From Diphasiastrum complanatum (Eukaryota; Streptophyta; Lycopodiopsida; Lycopodiales; Lycopodiaceae), in contig CM055095.1 in assembly GCA_029204225.1 (NCBI GenBank), positions 76,144,818 to 76,185,430 on the forward strand: a stretch of 40,613 nt of DNA, written 5' to 3'. Made by a program: the position numbers and the translations under genes. This document shows positions 29,686-39,949 of this stretch, in pieces. Each line of letters opens with the position of its first letter. Position 1 is the first letter of the stretch. The notes beneath the pieces were generated by a model, which was not told the origin of the DNA, ran no database searches, and saw nothing but the letters and a program-made list of their open reading frames with translations.

Positions 29686-31140
29686 TTACATGTCCTGATT
29701 TTCATCAGATTTTCTGAGTGCAACTAAGCTTGCTTGGCCTGCCCTTTGGAACCAGGTGTTAAAAGCTGACACAAGATGAGGGCAATCATCCACATTGCGC
29801 GTAGCAAAGCTCAGACACTGCTGGAGCAACTCTTGTGCATCAGTGATTGGGAGAGTCATAATCAGTTGCAAGAAAGCGAGTTCTAATTCTTGATGTAGTT
29901 GTTTGTTACAAGAATTACCAGAGCCCGAATTGTTTACATTCTCTCGAGATGTAACAAGCACAGGCAACCAATCCCTTGCCAACTTCTTCCTCACATCACG
30001 TGAAGTTAAGATATTGCCAGCAACCATAGCATTCAAGAGCCTGCTTGTGCAACGGAGTAGAACTGCTGGCAAACCAGGGACATTATTTCGCCAAACATCG
30101 TCACTGAAAGCTCTTTTAAGATTGGCAGTGAAAGCTCTTTGTTCACTCCACTCCATAACTGCAGTTTCTGCCACTCTTAGTTCAATCATTCGTTCTACCA
30201 ACCAAAGTAAGTGGCGTCCACTAACAACTGCTGTGTGTAAATTTTGGCGCTGCATAGCCTCAATCTCATCATGGCGGCCTCGCACATTTGGACTAGTATA
30301 TTCCTCCACCGAGTCTTTCACAATCTTGAGGCTGTTTGCAAAGGCTTTATTGAGAACAAGCCTGACAGTATCTCTAGAAGGAAAATTACAGAGGATTTTA
30401 GCTACAAATGCTTTCACAGATGCTGCATTTTGGTGGTTATGCGTAGCAGCATACACTAACTCATTCAGCATGTCTTCCAGTGCAGAATCCTTCACAGGAG
30501 ATAGTCTAGCAAGCAAATCTTCAGATTCTTCCAGCTGCAATAAAATGACAAGCTGCTTAATTTGAGCTTCTTCTTCCTTACTCCATGGCACTGCCTCCAA
30601 AAATCTGACACATGCTGTGATGCATTCATCGAACAATAATTCAGCTGCAACAGGAAGAATTGAGAGAGCCGTCTGCACATCCATAATAACCCCTGCAAAG
30701 TCCTTGGTGTACAGCAAATGAAACGTGTTGATGTATGTCTCCAAAGCTTCTAACGAAGGCACACACATCTGTAGGACAAATGGCTTCAGTGACTGACGTT
30801 GTTCATCAGTAACTTCATGAGCGAGCCCCTTCTCTTGCCATCTATCTGAAAAAAGGGCTGCAAAATAGCGACATTGGACCAATATCTCCGTGTGCAGGTG
30901 TACTTCAAGCTCCAACTCATTAGGCCCAGAAGAAAAATCTAGCTCATCAGCATGCTTAGCTACTAGGTGTACCACAACATCACTCGTTTTTTCATCATCA
31001 AAACAAAGTATTTCTAATTTAACTGGCTTCTCATCATCCTCCGAGTGGGGGAGGTCTGTCTTTGAGTTAGAAAGATATGATTCATCACTTTTATTTATGA
31101 TACTACAGTAAACTCGCTGCTTCTTACTAGGTGGCTGCAT
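29686..31140 (-). CDS. BTB/POZ domain protein (At3g05675/At1g63850 type)
   Basis: Complete intronless frame of 484 residues, from ATG at 31140 to TAA at 29686. Proteins of this plant family are thought to act as substrate adaptors for CUL3 ubiquitin ligases; that role is from BTB proteins in general. A possible nuclear signal PSKKQR lies at residues 4-9, then an acidic segment, then the BTB fold from about residue 50 (TSDVVVHLV, then VHLHTEILVQCRYFAALFSD at about 80-99) to about 180. The C-terminal 300 residues are helical, with the family blocks WLVERMIELRVAETAVMEW, DVRKKLARDWLPVLV and LELAFLQLIMTLPITDAQEL, and end with DDCPHLVSAFNTWFQRAG. No break or missing region is visible. Long frames on the opposite strand are shadows. 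It is the only complete gene in the window. Confidence 0.92.
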   Translation of the reverse strand: MQPPSKKQRVYCSIINKSDESYLSNSKTDLPHSEDDEKPVKLEILCFDDEKTSDVVVHLVAKHADELDFSSGPNELELEVHLHTEILVQCRYFAALFSDRWQEKGLAHEVTDEQRQSLKPFVLQMCVPSLEALETYINTFHLLYTKDFAGVIMDVQTALSILPVAAELLFDECITACVRFLEAVPWSKEEEAQIKQLVILLQLEESEDLLARLSPVKDSALEDMLNELVYAATHNHQNAASVKAFVAKILCNFPSRDTVRLVLNKAFANSLKIVKDSVEEYTSPNVRGRHDEIEAMQRQNLHTAVVSGRHLLWLVERMIELRVAETAVMEWSEQRAFTANLKRAFSDDVWRNNVPGLPAVLLRCTSRLLNAMVAGNILTSRDVRKKLARDWLPVLVTSRENVNNSGSGNSCNKQLHQELELAFLQLIMTLPITDAQELLQQCLSFATRNVDDCPHLVSAFNTWFQRAGQASLVALRKSDENQDM

Positions 31141-31154
31141 CGTAAATCGAAGCT

Positions 31155-31202
31155 TCAGTCGATGGCAACATCCACCTTTGATCTGATGATCACTGGGTTC
31201 AT
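31155..31202 (-). other. uORF 2 of the BTB gene (15 codons)
   Basis: ATG at 31202, stop TGA at 31155, encoding MNPVIIRSKVDVAID. The stop is 14 bases before the main ATG. Its start overlaps the stop of uORF 1 (ATGA). It matters only if the transcript leader runs unspliced through here. Confidence 0.4.
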
Positions 31203-31225
31203 GTTAACCCGCTTCTGCCACACAT
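31199..31225 (-). other. uORF 1 of the BTB gene (8 codons)
   Basis: ATG at 31225, stop TGA at 31199, encoding MCGRSGLT. The TGA overlaps the ATG of uORF 2 by two bases. It has the same dependence on the unmapped transcript start. Confidence 0.4.
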
Positions 31226-31248
31226 CACTAATTACATGGTAAGATTAA

Positions 31249-31547
31249 AAATCTGGATTTGCTTTGTTATAACTACTGGCCTACTTGTATCCTTCCTTCA
31301 TTGAGTAACCACTCTCCTTCGACTATGGCCGGATGAGATTTGATTCAAACCATCAAATATCGAGCCCTTGCCTGGAAGTTGTAATGGAGACCTTTGCAAA
31401 TCTGGATTGCTTTGTTATATTTACCGGCGTACTCATCTCCTTCCTTTGTTGAGTAACCACTCTCTTCTTCAACCACAGCCTGTTGAGAATTATACCACAC
31501 TATCAAATATCAAACCCTTGCTTGCAAGCTGTAGTGAAGACCTTCAC
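31249..31547. repeat. 149 bp tandem duplication upstream of the BTB gene
   Basis: ATCTGGATT landmarks lie at 31251 and 31400. The two copies (about 31249-31397 and 31398-31547) share TTGAGTAACCACTCTC, ATCAAATATC, CCCTTGC and GAGACCT/GAAGACCT segments, with clear divergence. The duplication sits 110 bases upstream of the ATG, in the promoter or leader. Confidence 0.75.
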
Positions 31548-31791
31548 AAACGTTGGTCATAAGACCATCTTTCCTACCGGGACTCAAAATGATATGACAG
31601 ATTCTAGTGTAGAGCTCAAATAGAACAATGTAAGCTGCACAATTATTTTTTCATTTTAAAATTATAGGGTTAGAAAGCTCTTAAGTTGACCCACAACCTT
31701 TTAGAACATAGTAAATCATTCCCAGATCCTTAGATATGTCATGCATCATCGAAGAGTAAGTTAAGTCTCACATAGAAAAAAAATCAGTTGC
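31548..31791. other. Short spacer, nothing recognised
   Basis: No feature is supported between the tandem duplication and the hAT element. Confidence 0.3.
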
Positions 31792-32179
31792 CAGGGTACA
31801 GGAATGTAATGGGAACGTGACCCCTGAGAACGGGAACATTTTCGGGAACTTGGGGAACGTGGTAAAACCATGTCACTAATTTTGAAGTTTGAAAAAATAA
31901 GAAAAAACAATAAAAACTTGAAAAGTTTTAGAACAAACTTCCAAGTTCAAGGACTCAAGCGTCTATCTATAGATAATAGGCATAGAAACTTGAAAATGAA
32001 ACTTAAACACTGAAAGTTGAAATTTATAGCATGAAACATATCAGCTGAATGTTCAGTGCAAAAAACAATTCACATTTTAAAATTTTGTACCGTTTCCATT
32101 AACTTCTACAGCAGATTACAATAGATATCAATAAACAAGTCTGGTTGTTGAAGGCTCAAATGGATGCCAAATCTAAAAT

Positions 32180-32640
32180 CTACGATCTATCAAGAATATA
32201 AAAGTGTACTATGATCTGTGCATCAGTGGCAGATTCTAACGTTCTGACATTCTCATAATCTGCACCCTCTGCTCTCTCACTATCAACAAACCTTGCAGGC
32301 TCAAAAACAATAAATCGGTCCTTAGCGAACTCCCCGCTGATGATGTTAAGAAGTCGCAAGTTTACATTTACAAAGACTAAATCATTCATCTTCGTAGTCC
32401 CAAGACAGTTCCTCTTCTTGAAAGCACTGAATGAGCTCCATACGCATTCACAAGGGGGAGATCTAGCTCCCTGGCTTCGGATGCCAATGGCTAGCCTTTG
32501 CAGCTCTGTGGTGTCAGCTCCATAACCCTCCCACCATAAAGCTGATGCCACTACAAACTTGTCACCCGAGGTTGTCAGCATATCCAAAGAGACCTTGCTT
32601 ATTCCTATAGAAGCCAAGTTGATCCTTTATTCTCCTTTGT
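32180..32640 (-). pseudogene. hAT transposase C-terminal dimerisation domain
   Basis: Part of the enzyme that cuts and moves hAT elements. The block WWEGYGADTTELQRLAIGIR, then CECVWSSFSAFKKRN and MNDLVFVNVNLRLLN, matches the hAT C-terminal domain in order and spacing. The family's CERNWS motif appears as CECVWS. The frame reads about 150 residues and ends at a TAG at 32180. It opens with no ATG. The RNase H-like catalytic core expected upstream is not readable, so the copy is broken. Confidence 0.85.
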
Positions 32641-32759
32641 ATAAGATAAGGCAATAACTTAGAGAGAGTCCTTTCCCACCCTCTTGTCACCCGTCCATCA
32701 CTTTCCTGGCCCTTACTCTGAAATTTGGGTTCTAAAACCAATTCTGTTGCATGCTGAGG

Positions 32760-32965
32760 TGAGTGTTAGCTGTGCCACCGTCACCGGCATAGCTCTCACA
32801 GCTGCTCATATCTATCAACATCAAGCTTAGTCCTTTGGATGCGCTCTACCATTTTGTACAAGCCCTCATTCATATACCTTGCCAATGCAAGGCTCATCAC
32901 CATCTACAAGTCTCTATAGCTAGGCAGGTCATATGTAAGGCCAAAGCTTGCAATTTCGTGCACCA
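32760..32965 (-). pseudogene. hAT transposase internal fragment
   Basis: The minus strand reads ELVHEIASFGLTYDLPSYRD, a stop, then MVMSLALARYMNEGLYKMVE and RIQRTKLDVDRYEQL. The LPSYRD segment resembles the start of the DUF659 part of plant hAT transposases (PPSYHE-like). It is in the right order relative to the C-terminal domain, but most of the core is missing. Confidence 0.45.
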
Positions 32966-34151
32966 ATTCTGTAAAATAAGGAGTCAGAGATATTGAATGA
33001 AAAGGCATTGATGTTAAAAACTCTAGCTACTGCAACATCTACCTATGCCCTTCTGCCTGGATGCCATGTAGCAGCAAGAGTCGCCTGCCTACCACATGGA
33101 GTCACTGAAATGTGTGCATGTGGATGGATAGGCTGAAGAACATCATTCCTGGAGAAAGAAGCAATGGTTGAGCCCGATGAAATTGGTATTGCTATTATAG
33201 ATGGAGTGGTGCGAGCTGCGGGAGCAAGAGGTCGTGGCACATGTGGAACGTCCAAGGGTGTTGCAAAAGTAGCAAGGGCAGCCCTCTTCGCCTTTTCAAT
33301 AAGAGGACAAAAATTGATCCCTTACCCCTTCTCTCCAAGAAGATGGGCAGGAACTCTATTGGTACCTCCACTCTTCTTGTTTGCACTTTCATTTTCTTGC
33401 CCTTCCCTTGCTGGCAACCTTGCTAGCAACCTCTACTTCTTCCCACCATTTTGATGCTAAGGCTGAAGTTGACATCTTCAAATTTCAGTGTGAGGCAGCT
33501 ATGAAGTCTGAGGCAGTAGCAGGATTCAAGAACTCGGAGCAATAGGAGTATTACTAGACTGCAAGCGTGCAGAGATTTAAGAAGCACTGGAGCATGCGGT
33601 TGCAGCTACAAGGGCATCTTACAGGCAGCCAGCTGTCAGAATTGGCATGTATCATGTTCTAGCCTGAGAGAGGTGTAGCATGCTCACTGAGAAGCAGGCA
33701 TGATGGAGGGGGGGGGAATGACGATCTTCAATCAGGCAACCAGCAATGACTGAGGGGGCAGAATCAGGCAGCAAGTGAAAGCAGGTATCCACGATAGAGG
33801 GCGAAACCAGGCAACCAGCCAGCTGTTATGGGTTCCAGCCGGGTCTAGGAATGCGCCCCAAACTTTTTTTTAAAAAGGATTTTTTTCCGATTTCCAGCCC
33901 ATCGGGGCACAGGGGGTGGGAACACCTGAGACCGCGTTCCCAATGCTACAGGAACATTCCCAGGCATTCCCTTGTGGGTGGCTTAAAAAAAACCAGGCAA
34001 TATGGGTATCGGTAGAGAGGGGGAAAACAGACGATTACAATTACAGTAGTTTCAGGTCTAATTTCAGTAGTTTCAGAAAAAAAAAAAATTTGGACCTGAA
34101 ATAAAAGAAATTTCTGAAAAGTAAAAAAAAAAAAAATCTTGGCGATTTTGA
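32966..34151. other. hAT element right part and flank, no readable gene
   Basis: Overlapping open frames on both strands at 33043-33454 have low-complexity composition, and I could not match them to a BED zinc finger. A G9 run is at 33710 and A-rich runs are near 34080 and 34125. Confidence 0.35.
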
Positions 34152-34204
34152 GCAGCGAATCGCGATTCACGAATTGCTATACCCCCAGAATCGCAATTCG
34201 CTGC
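34152..34204. repeat. 17 bp inverted repeat around a 12 bp palindrome
   Basis: GCAGCGAATCGCGATTC at 34152-34168 pairs with GAATCGCAATTCGCTGC at 34188-34204 at 16 of 17 positions, with a 19-base loop. The left arm contains the perfect palindrome GAATCGCGATTC (34157-34168). Confidence 0.75.
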
Positions 34205-35054
34205 AACTTTGGTAGCGGTCTATAGCTCCAGTGCAAGGGGGAGAGGTGGCAGTACCTCTATGGATGGGCAGTAATGTAGTGTTCGTCACTTGATTGTGTC
34301 TTAGCAATGACCGGAACGACGGATTGTAATAGAAGAGGCTTCCAATACTCGAGCTCTCAAGGACGAGGAGCCACTAGAAGACGAAGATGACAAGAGACCT
34401 TGGAAGATGAACTGATGATGATGATAGAGCATGCACGTGCGAGCAGGCCTCACAACTTCCACGGGTGACTAGGAGGAGGCTACATTAGGCTTTAGTTTGC
34501 CTTAGCCCTGGAGGCTGGCCGATTTGGCATTTACTATTTAGTATGTAGTATTTAGTATTTAGTATTTAGAATGTCGAATGGGATTTGTATTCAGTAACTC
34601 AAGAGTTAATACTTAGAAGTTAGTACTTACTACTTATTGCTTTCTACTGTTACCTATAAGTTGTTAGATACCATAACACTCCAAGCAAGAGTCTTTGCTA
34701 GATGGAAGGAGAGATCACAAAAGTAGAACATTCTTTTGATAGCATATCCACCTTAGTCTTGTTGTCACCCCGAAATGATTGCACATAATACTTACCCGTA
34801 ACAGTAGCCCTACCGCCTCTAGATGTAGGGGGGCCAGCTCCATCTACATGTGGTGTAGATGGGCTAGCCTCTACATCTATGTCACCCTAAGCCGAGGTGG
34901 ATGCATGCCTACTCAAAGAAGCTAAGCCTATTGCAACACATGAAATCAAAAAAACATTTTAGTCACTACATAGTACAAGTGACAATGCAAATTCATCATT
35001 CAAACTTCAAATATCTGAATAGCTCCTAGCCTCGCAATCCTAGTTGAGATCCTT
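34205..35054. other. Intergenic stretch with short TAGTATT repeats
   Basis: At 34540-34580 a short unit (TATTTAG/TAGTATT) is repeated about five times. No gene is supported. Confidence 0.4.
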
Positions 35055-35830
35055 GGTGGAACTTGTGACCATTGGTCCCATCTCATAGCCACGAAACAGG
35101 ATGGTAGACCGGTTGCTTTTGAAAGCAAGAAGCTAGATCCTACTCAAAGGCAATATTCCACCTACGATAACGAGCATTTTGTAGTAATTCATGCTTAAAA
35201 AGTGTGGCAACATTATTTGTATGGCTCCCAATTTACCATAGTAACAGACCATCAAGCGTTACACTATATTAACAATGCAGTTGACCTTAGAGGTCGTAAA
35301 GCCAGGTGGTCAGAGATGCTCCAAGAATTTCATTATGACATTGAGTACCGGAAGGGTACCTCAAATAGTGTCACGGATGCCTTAAGCCGGATTGGACAGG
35401 TTAATCAGTTAAGCTTTTCCTTAAGAGATTTGTGTAAGACCGATAGGCTAGTGGTGAACTTGGAATGCAGGATTCCAAGACTTCTCCTCGGGACAAGATA
35501 TTAAGAGACTATTCCATAAAGAATGGGTTACTTTTCCGGAATGAGAAAGTTTGTGTGCCAAAAAATGATGATATTAGGGCCCAAATCCTGCATGAATGTC
35601 ATGACAACCCATGTGCAGGGCACCCTGGCTCACAAAGAACACTTGACCTAACAAAAAAAAATTTTATTGGCCAGATCTAAAAGTTCAAGTGGAGGCATAC
35701 GTTCGCAAGTGCGGGCAATGTCAAGGTAATAAAGCTGAAAGACTTAAGGCAATTGGCTTGTTACTTCCTTTGGAAATTCCCGAAAGAAAGTGAGAAAGTA
35801 TTTCCATGGATTTTGTGTAATCAATTTATG
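35055..35830 (+). pseudogene. Gypsy F RNase H and integrase fragment
   Basis: Plus-strand piece of a Ty3/Gypsy pol. RNase H reads PVAFESKKLDPTQRQYSTYD, then a stop where leucine is usual, then YGSQFTIVTDHQALHYINN and YRKGTSNSVTDALSR. The integrase H2C2 zinc finger follows: histidines in ILHECHDNPCAGHPGS, a frameshift in an A-rich run near 35650, then cysteines in YVRKCGQCQGNKAE. The next block, GLLLPLEIPERK, a stop, then ESISMDFV, is the chromovirus-like lead-in to the rve core, where the fragment ends. It is distinct from Gypsy E in type and orientation. Confidence 0.85.
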
Positions 35831-38800
35831 AGAAGGAACTGGATGAATGCCAGTGGACATCAATCAACTGACAATCGCATTTGACGACTTAATTACTTAG
35901 TATAAATTAGTTGTTCATACATCTCTTTTCAAGTAACGAATCAACATTGTGAATCGTGAAGGAGTTCAGTGATATTACACGACGCTTCTTGCGCTCTCAT
36001 CAAGCAGAACGTTCACAATCAGAACGTATTGTAGTTAGCTCTCTATCAAGCTTTCAAGCTTGAACTCTCTTTGAGCATTCTAGCTCAGTCTTTTAAAGAT
36101 TTATTTTAGAGTTGCTATTGCGCTACTGCTTATCAGCAGAGCTGCTTATTATCAGACTTATTCTCAGTTACTCAGAGACAGCTTAGAGTGTGCGGTTTCT
36201 ATCCACTATTGTCTTGCACTCATTAGCATCTGATTTTGTTTTTCTGAATCATACTATTTCTTATTGCGTTCAGTTTATGTCAGAATGCATGCATCTCTGT
36301 ATTGCTTTTGTAACTGATAGAAATTGTTTGAGATAGGCGTAGTCATGCATTGGAAGTAGGAAGTTTCCGCATTCCATTATCTACCTATTTCCGACACAGA
36401 TGAAGCAGCTTTAATGTAGACGACATATACGTGATCTCCAAAGTAAGTGTCACCTTTTCGACACTTTAGTTACACGTACTACTATGCATGTTGTACCCAA
36501 CTCACGACTTTGGATTGGGCCAACTTTTTATGTCTCTAGATATCTATGCTATCCTGCACGATTCATGATGAACCCTCAATCTTGCATCCCATCATCTTGA
36601 CCGAGTTTGCTATGCCTCCCATTCAACTAGAGGTCATCTTCATATTTATCATCTATATTAAATGAGTTCTCCTTTAGTGTGACATACACTCGTACATGTG
36701 GATAATCTTCGCTAACATTTACCTCTTCTAGAACACCTTTTGAGTAGGTTTGACAATCATCCTGGTTTGCACAAGCGTCTAGGTAGTTGACCAAAATTGG
36801 CCTATCCATTTCCCACCTTAAGGGATTGTAGTTGGAGTTCAAGGTTTCATCCCACGGATGGAAATCAGACGCTTTCAAGGGAATTGGGATTCCATGTAAC
36901 TTGTAAGGACATGGTTTGTTGGATGTGTTTTATGGAAGTTAAAGTCACAATGGCATATCTTTCAATGCCCTCTCTACTACGAGATTCAAGGGAGGTGGTA
37001 TTGCCTTTTTGAGATGAGGCAGTGACTCTGCAATTTTTCATGGCCTGCGAGGACCACAGTTTTACCTTGATAATTGGGAGATGTTTTAGTTGAGGAGTAC
37101 CACACGATTGCTAGAGGACAAAGTTTGCTGCAACCACTCATCACCTCATACTTCTCATGTCATTGCTGACAAGCATGAGTGATTGAGAGGATGAGACAAT
37201 GTAGACATGCCATATGCCCTACAATAGTTTGCACAACTTGCTACGCTGCTACATCACACTCATGTTTTGGTACAATCGTCACGATCATCACAACAGACTA
37301 CAACTTCACATCTTTGACCTCCACCATTATGTCTTTTTCATATCTCATTGAAATACTTTATGGCCTTGACTATGGTTGAACTTTCAAGATTCATTTCATG
37401 CACCTTGTTTCATTAGCTACTTAGTCAACTACCTTGTTTTAGAGAAATATGTATACACTTCCATGATATGCTACACACTTGAAATGTACTTTTTTCAATC
37501 TTATGCACCTTGTGGTATTTTAAAGACTGGATAAAGGTTTTTTTCTTCCTTTTCTCTCTCAAGATTTCCACCTCCATACAAAGGAACAAGAGCACCTGTT
37601 GGCCAAGAATTTGTGAAGCTTGAAGAGAATGTGATTCATTGTGATTGAGAGAAACCATTGCATGTAATCTTGACTACTCCCTTTTTCCATCTTGTTTGAT
37701 CTTGCAAGTGGAGAATCTTGGCATGCACACCATTTTGATGCCAACAAAAGACGTTCAATTTCTCTTGATGATTAAATGCTATCTTTAATTTTGCTACTTG
37801 TTTGGAGCTTGCAGATTACTACTTGCTTCGATCTTTTTGATTTCTACTTGCTTGAATCTTGCCACTTGGCCTTCTAGTGAGCACTCAAATCCCTTGCTAA
37901 GCATAAATGAGTATTCTCCTATCATCTTGACAATCCTTACATTGACTTTCATGATTGTCACTCCCAAAGAATGACAAAAAAGAATATCAACCAAAGATCC
38001 ATGGTTGAATTGTCTCTTAAAGAGTATTTTGTTCTCATGCATAGATCTAGAAGATAATCAACTTGGTTTACCAATGTATGGTGGATGTGAATAATCTTTT
38101 GATCAATGATCGGTAACCGAAAGTACAAAAAATAAGATTTCCTAAGCCCTCATCTTGGCTCTTCTATTTGGTGGATGTGTAGATTTTGTCATTTTTGTCA
38201 TTCCACTGTTATACATTCCATAATAAGCTTATTTTGCTACACATGTTCTACACTCACTTAGGTTAAGACATAATCTTCTCTCTACAATTTGTGGGTCATT
38301 ACTAATTAAAGGGTTCTTGCCCAACGGTGTGACATCCTCACCATTTGTGTCGAGATGACCTGACCAGAATTTGAGGGGTATATATGGGTGTTGCTATACT
38401 CATTTGGTAGCTTATGATCTTGTCATCTTATGAGACCTTTGTAGGATACTCAACTACTTTTCATTGTAGGGGATCAACTATTGGTAGTGATTTATAACGA
38501 TTAGACTTCTTGTTAGGAGCTTGCTATCTATTTCATAAATTTTCTCTTTTGTATTTGATATGATGCCAAATTTTGATTGAGCTTATAGTATAGTATCAAA
38601 GAACTGTCCAAGGCACATGGTAGAACTTTTGCCACTGGTTGATTTGTCTCCACAACGATTAAAATAGCATTTGTCTGCACAACAATCCACTTTCCAGTCT
38701 CATTTCTTCAAGTAATTTGTTTCCAAGGTCAACGCTTAAAGGGAGTAAAGTTTGAATTGTTTTCCGTCAGTAATCCACCATCTCTACCATACCTATGTCT

Positions 38801-39867
38801 TTTGTGACATTTGCTGACATATTCTCAGTCGAGCATAGATGTTCCCATGAATGTTCTCAACCAAACACCTCTCTGTTGTAGCTACCTATGTGAACAAGCT
38901 ACTACAAACTATGCTAAACTTTTGTGCGTGATTGTAAAGGAGAATCATACATTTTGACTGGCAACCAATTGGAGTTCAACCTATAACTTGGCAAATTCGC
39001 AGTAGAGCTTATAACGTACTAGATCCAAGTATACATAAGCAACCCCGAGGTACTAGTAACTTCATAACATAATGGTGTTGTGAGCCTAGTCTTAAGGCAT
39101 TGCACTTTATTTACTATAGTTTTTATTACAATGTGCGCTCGATTTGTGTGTTGAGTTATTGCATGATTTATGTACAAGTAGCACAACCATAATTTTCCTA
39201 CACAAGATGGCAAGGAATGGGGGGAACTCAAACATGCCAGGCATCTAACCTATTTAAAGGTGTGTTCAGTAATACGGGTGTCAGGGCTTAACTAATGAGA
39301 GTTCATCTCACCTTATCATAAATTTAAAAAGAGATTTACCTCCCAACTGAGGCCTCCCAATCTGGAGGCAAGATTGAAATGGCACTTGCAATATGGGCGT
39401 AAGGGAATGAGTGAGCTGTGGGCCTGGACTTACTGTCCATTAAATTCAAACGAACCTAAGCTCCTTTATGTACTACGCCACAAAATACATTGCAATAGCA
39501 TTTTTCAAATGAAGGATAAGAAGATGCTGAAACAGAAACTTTGACCTAAAAACAAACGTTCTAAATCGTAAGATCTCTTAAAGCCTCTTTCGGTGCAGAA
39601 AGAGGCGTTTCCCCACAGTTAAAAACGTTTCCCTGACTTAGAAGCCCTAGTACTGGCATTTTATAGGTGAAATTGGAAAACTGTAAGCTTGAGAAAATGA
39701 GCATCTGTATGAGCTTGCAAATAGGATGTTGGGAGTCTAGCATTATTAAAGTGGAATAATATGCTAAGCACCTGCTGAGGCAAATTAGCTGGATCCAAAA
39801 ACCCCTAGTTCCTGTTCCTTACAATCAACCCAAAAACCCTATGATTTTATGGTACCAGAAAACTCAC
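35831..39867. other. AT-rich stretch, no gene found
   Basis: No coding region is supported over about 4 kb. A minus-strand frame at 36627-36878 (83 codons, MKASDFHPWDETLNSNYN start) resembles nothing that I know. The stretch 35860-36405 has a TATA-like TATAAATTAG near 35901 and might be an unpaired LTR, but its ends cannot be fixed. Confidence 0.35.
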
Positions 39868-39949
39868 CCGCAGCTTTGCTGTGCATTTCAAAGCCCAGCC
39901 GCAACATCATTTCATCAGTCTCTCGGATCATTTCCTCCGCCATCGCCAT
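39868..39949 (-). other. Possible first exon on the minus strand
   Basis: From ATG at 39949 the frame reads MAMAEEMIRETDEMMLRLGF, then EMHSKAA, and ends at a consensus 5' splice site GTGAGT (39867 down). The sequence is amphipathic-helix-like, and the local GC content is higher than in the flanks. The same DNA also has open proline/serine-rich frames on the plus strand (39841-40186), which could be the real product or chance. No downstream exon was recognised. Confidence 0.2.

Larger units (their letters stand above)
31792..33974 (-). mobile_element. hAT DNA transposon, degenerate
   Basis: The hAT transposase dimerisation domain (32180-32640) lies between inverted terminal regions. The left end reads CAGGGTACAGGAATG then TGGGAACGTG. 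The right end, reversed, reads CAAGGGAATGCCTGGGAATG then TTGGGAACGCG. GGGAAC/GTTCCC motifs cluster near both ends (31810-31860 and 33921-33970), as subterminal transposase-binding repeats do in hAT elements. The flanks TCAGTTGC (31784-31791) and TGGGTGGC (33975-33982) agree at 5 of 8 bases, a possible decayed 8 bp target duplication. Confidence 0.6.

Noticed and set aside
29903-30565. 220-codon plus-strand frame
   Set aside because: It lies wholly antisense to the well-supported BTB coding region and shows no family motif; it is a shadow frame.
35860-36405. An LTR of Gypsy F
   Set aside because: TG/CA ends can be picked in several ways and there is no partner LTR, PBS or target duplication.
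36627-36878. 83-codon minus-strand frame as a gene
   Set aside because: No recognisable motif, no supporting context, and such a length is common by chance in this much DNA.
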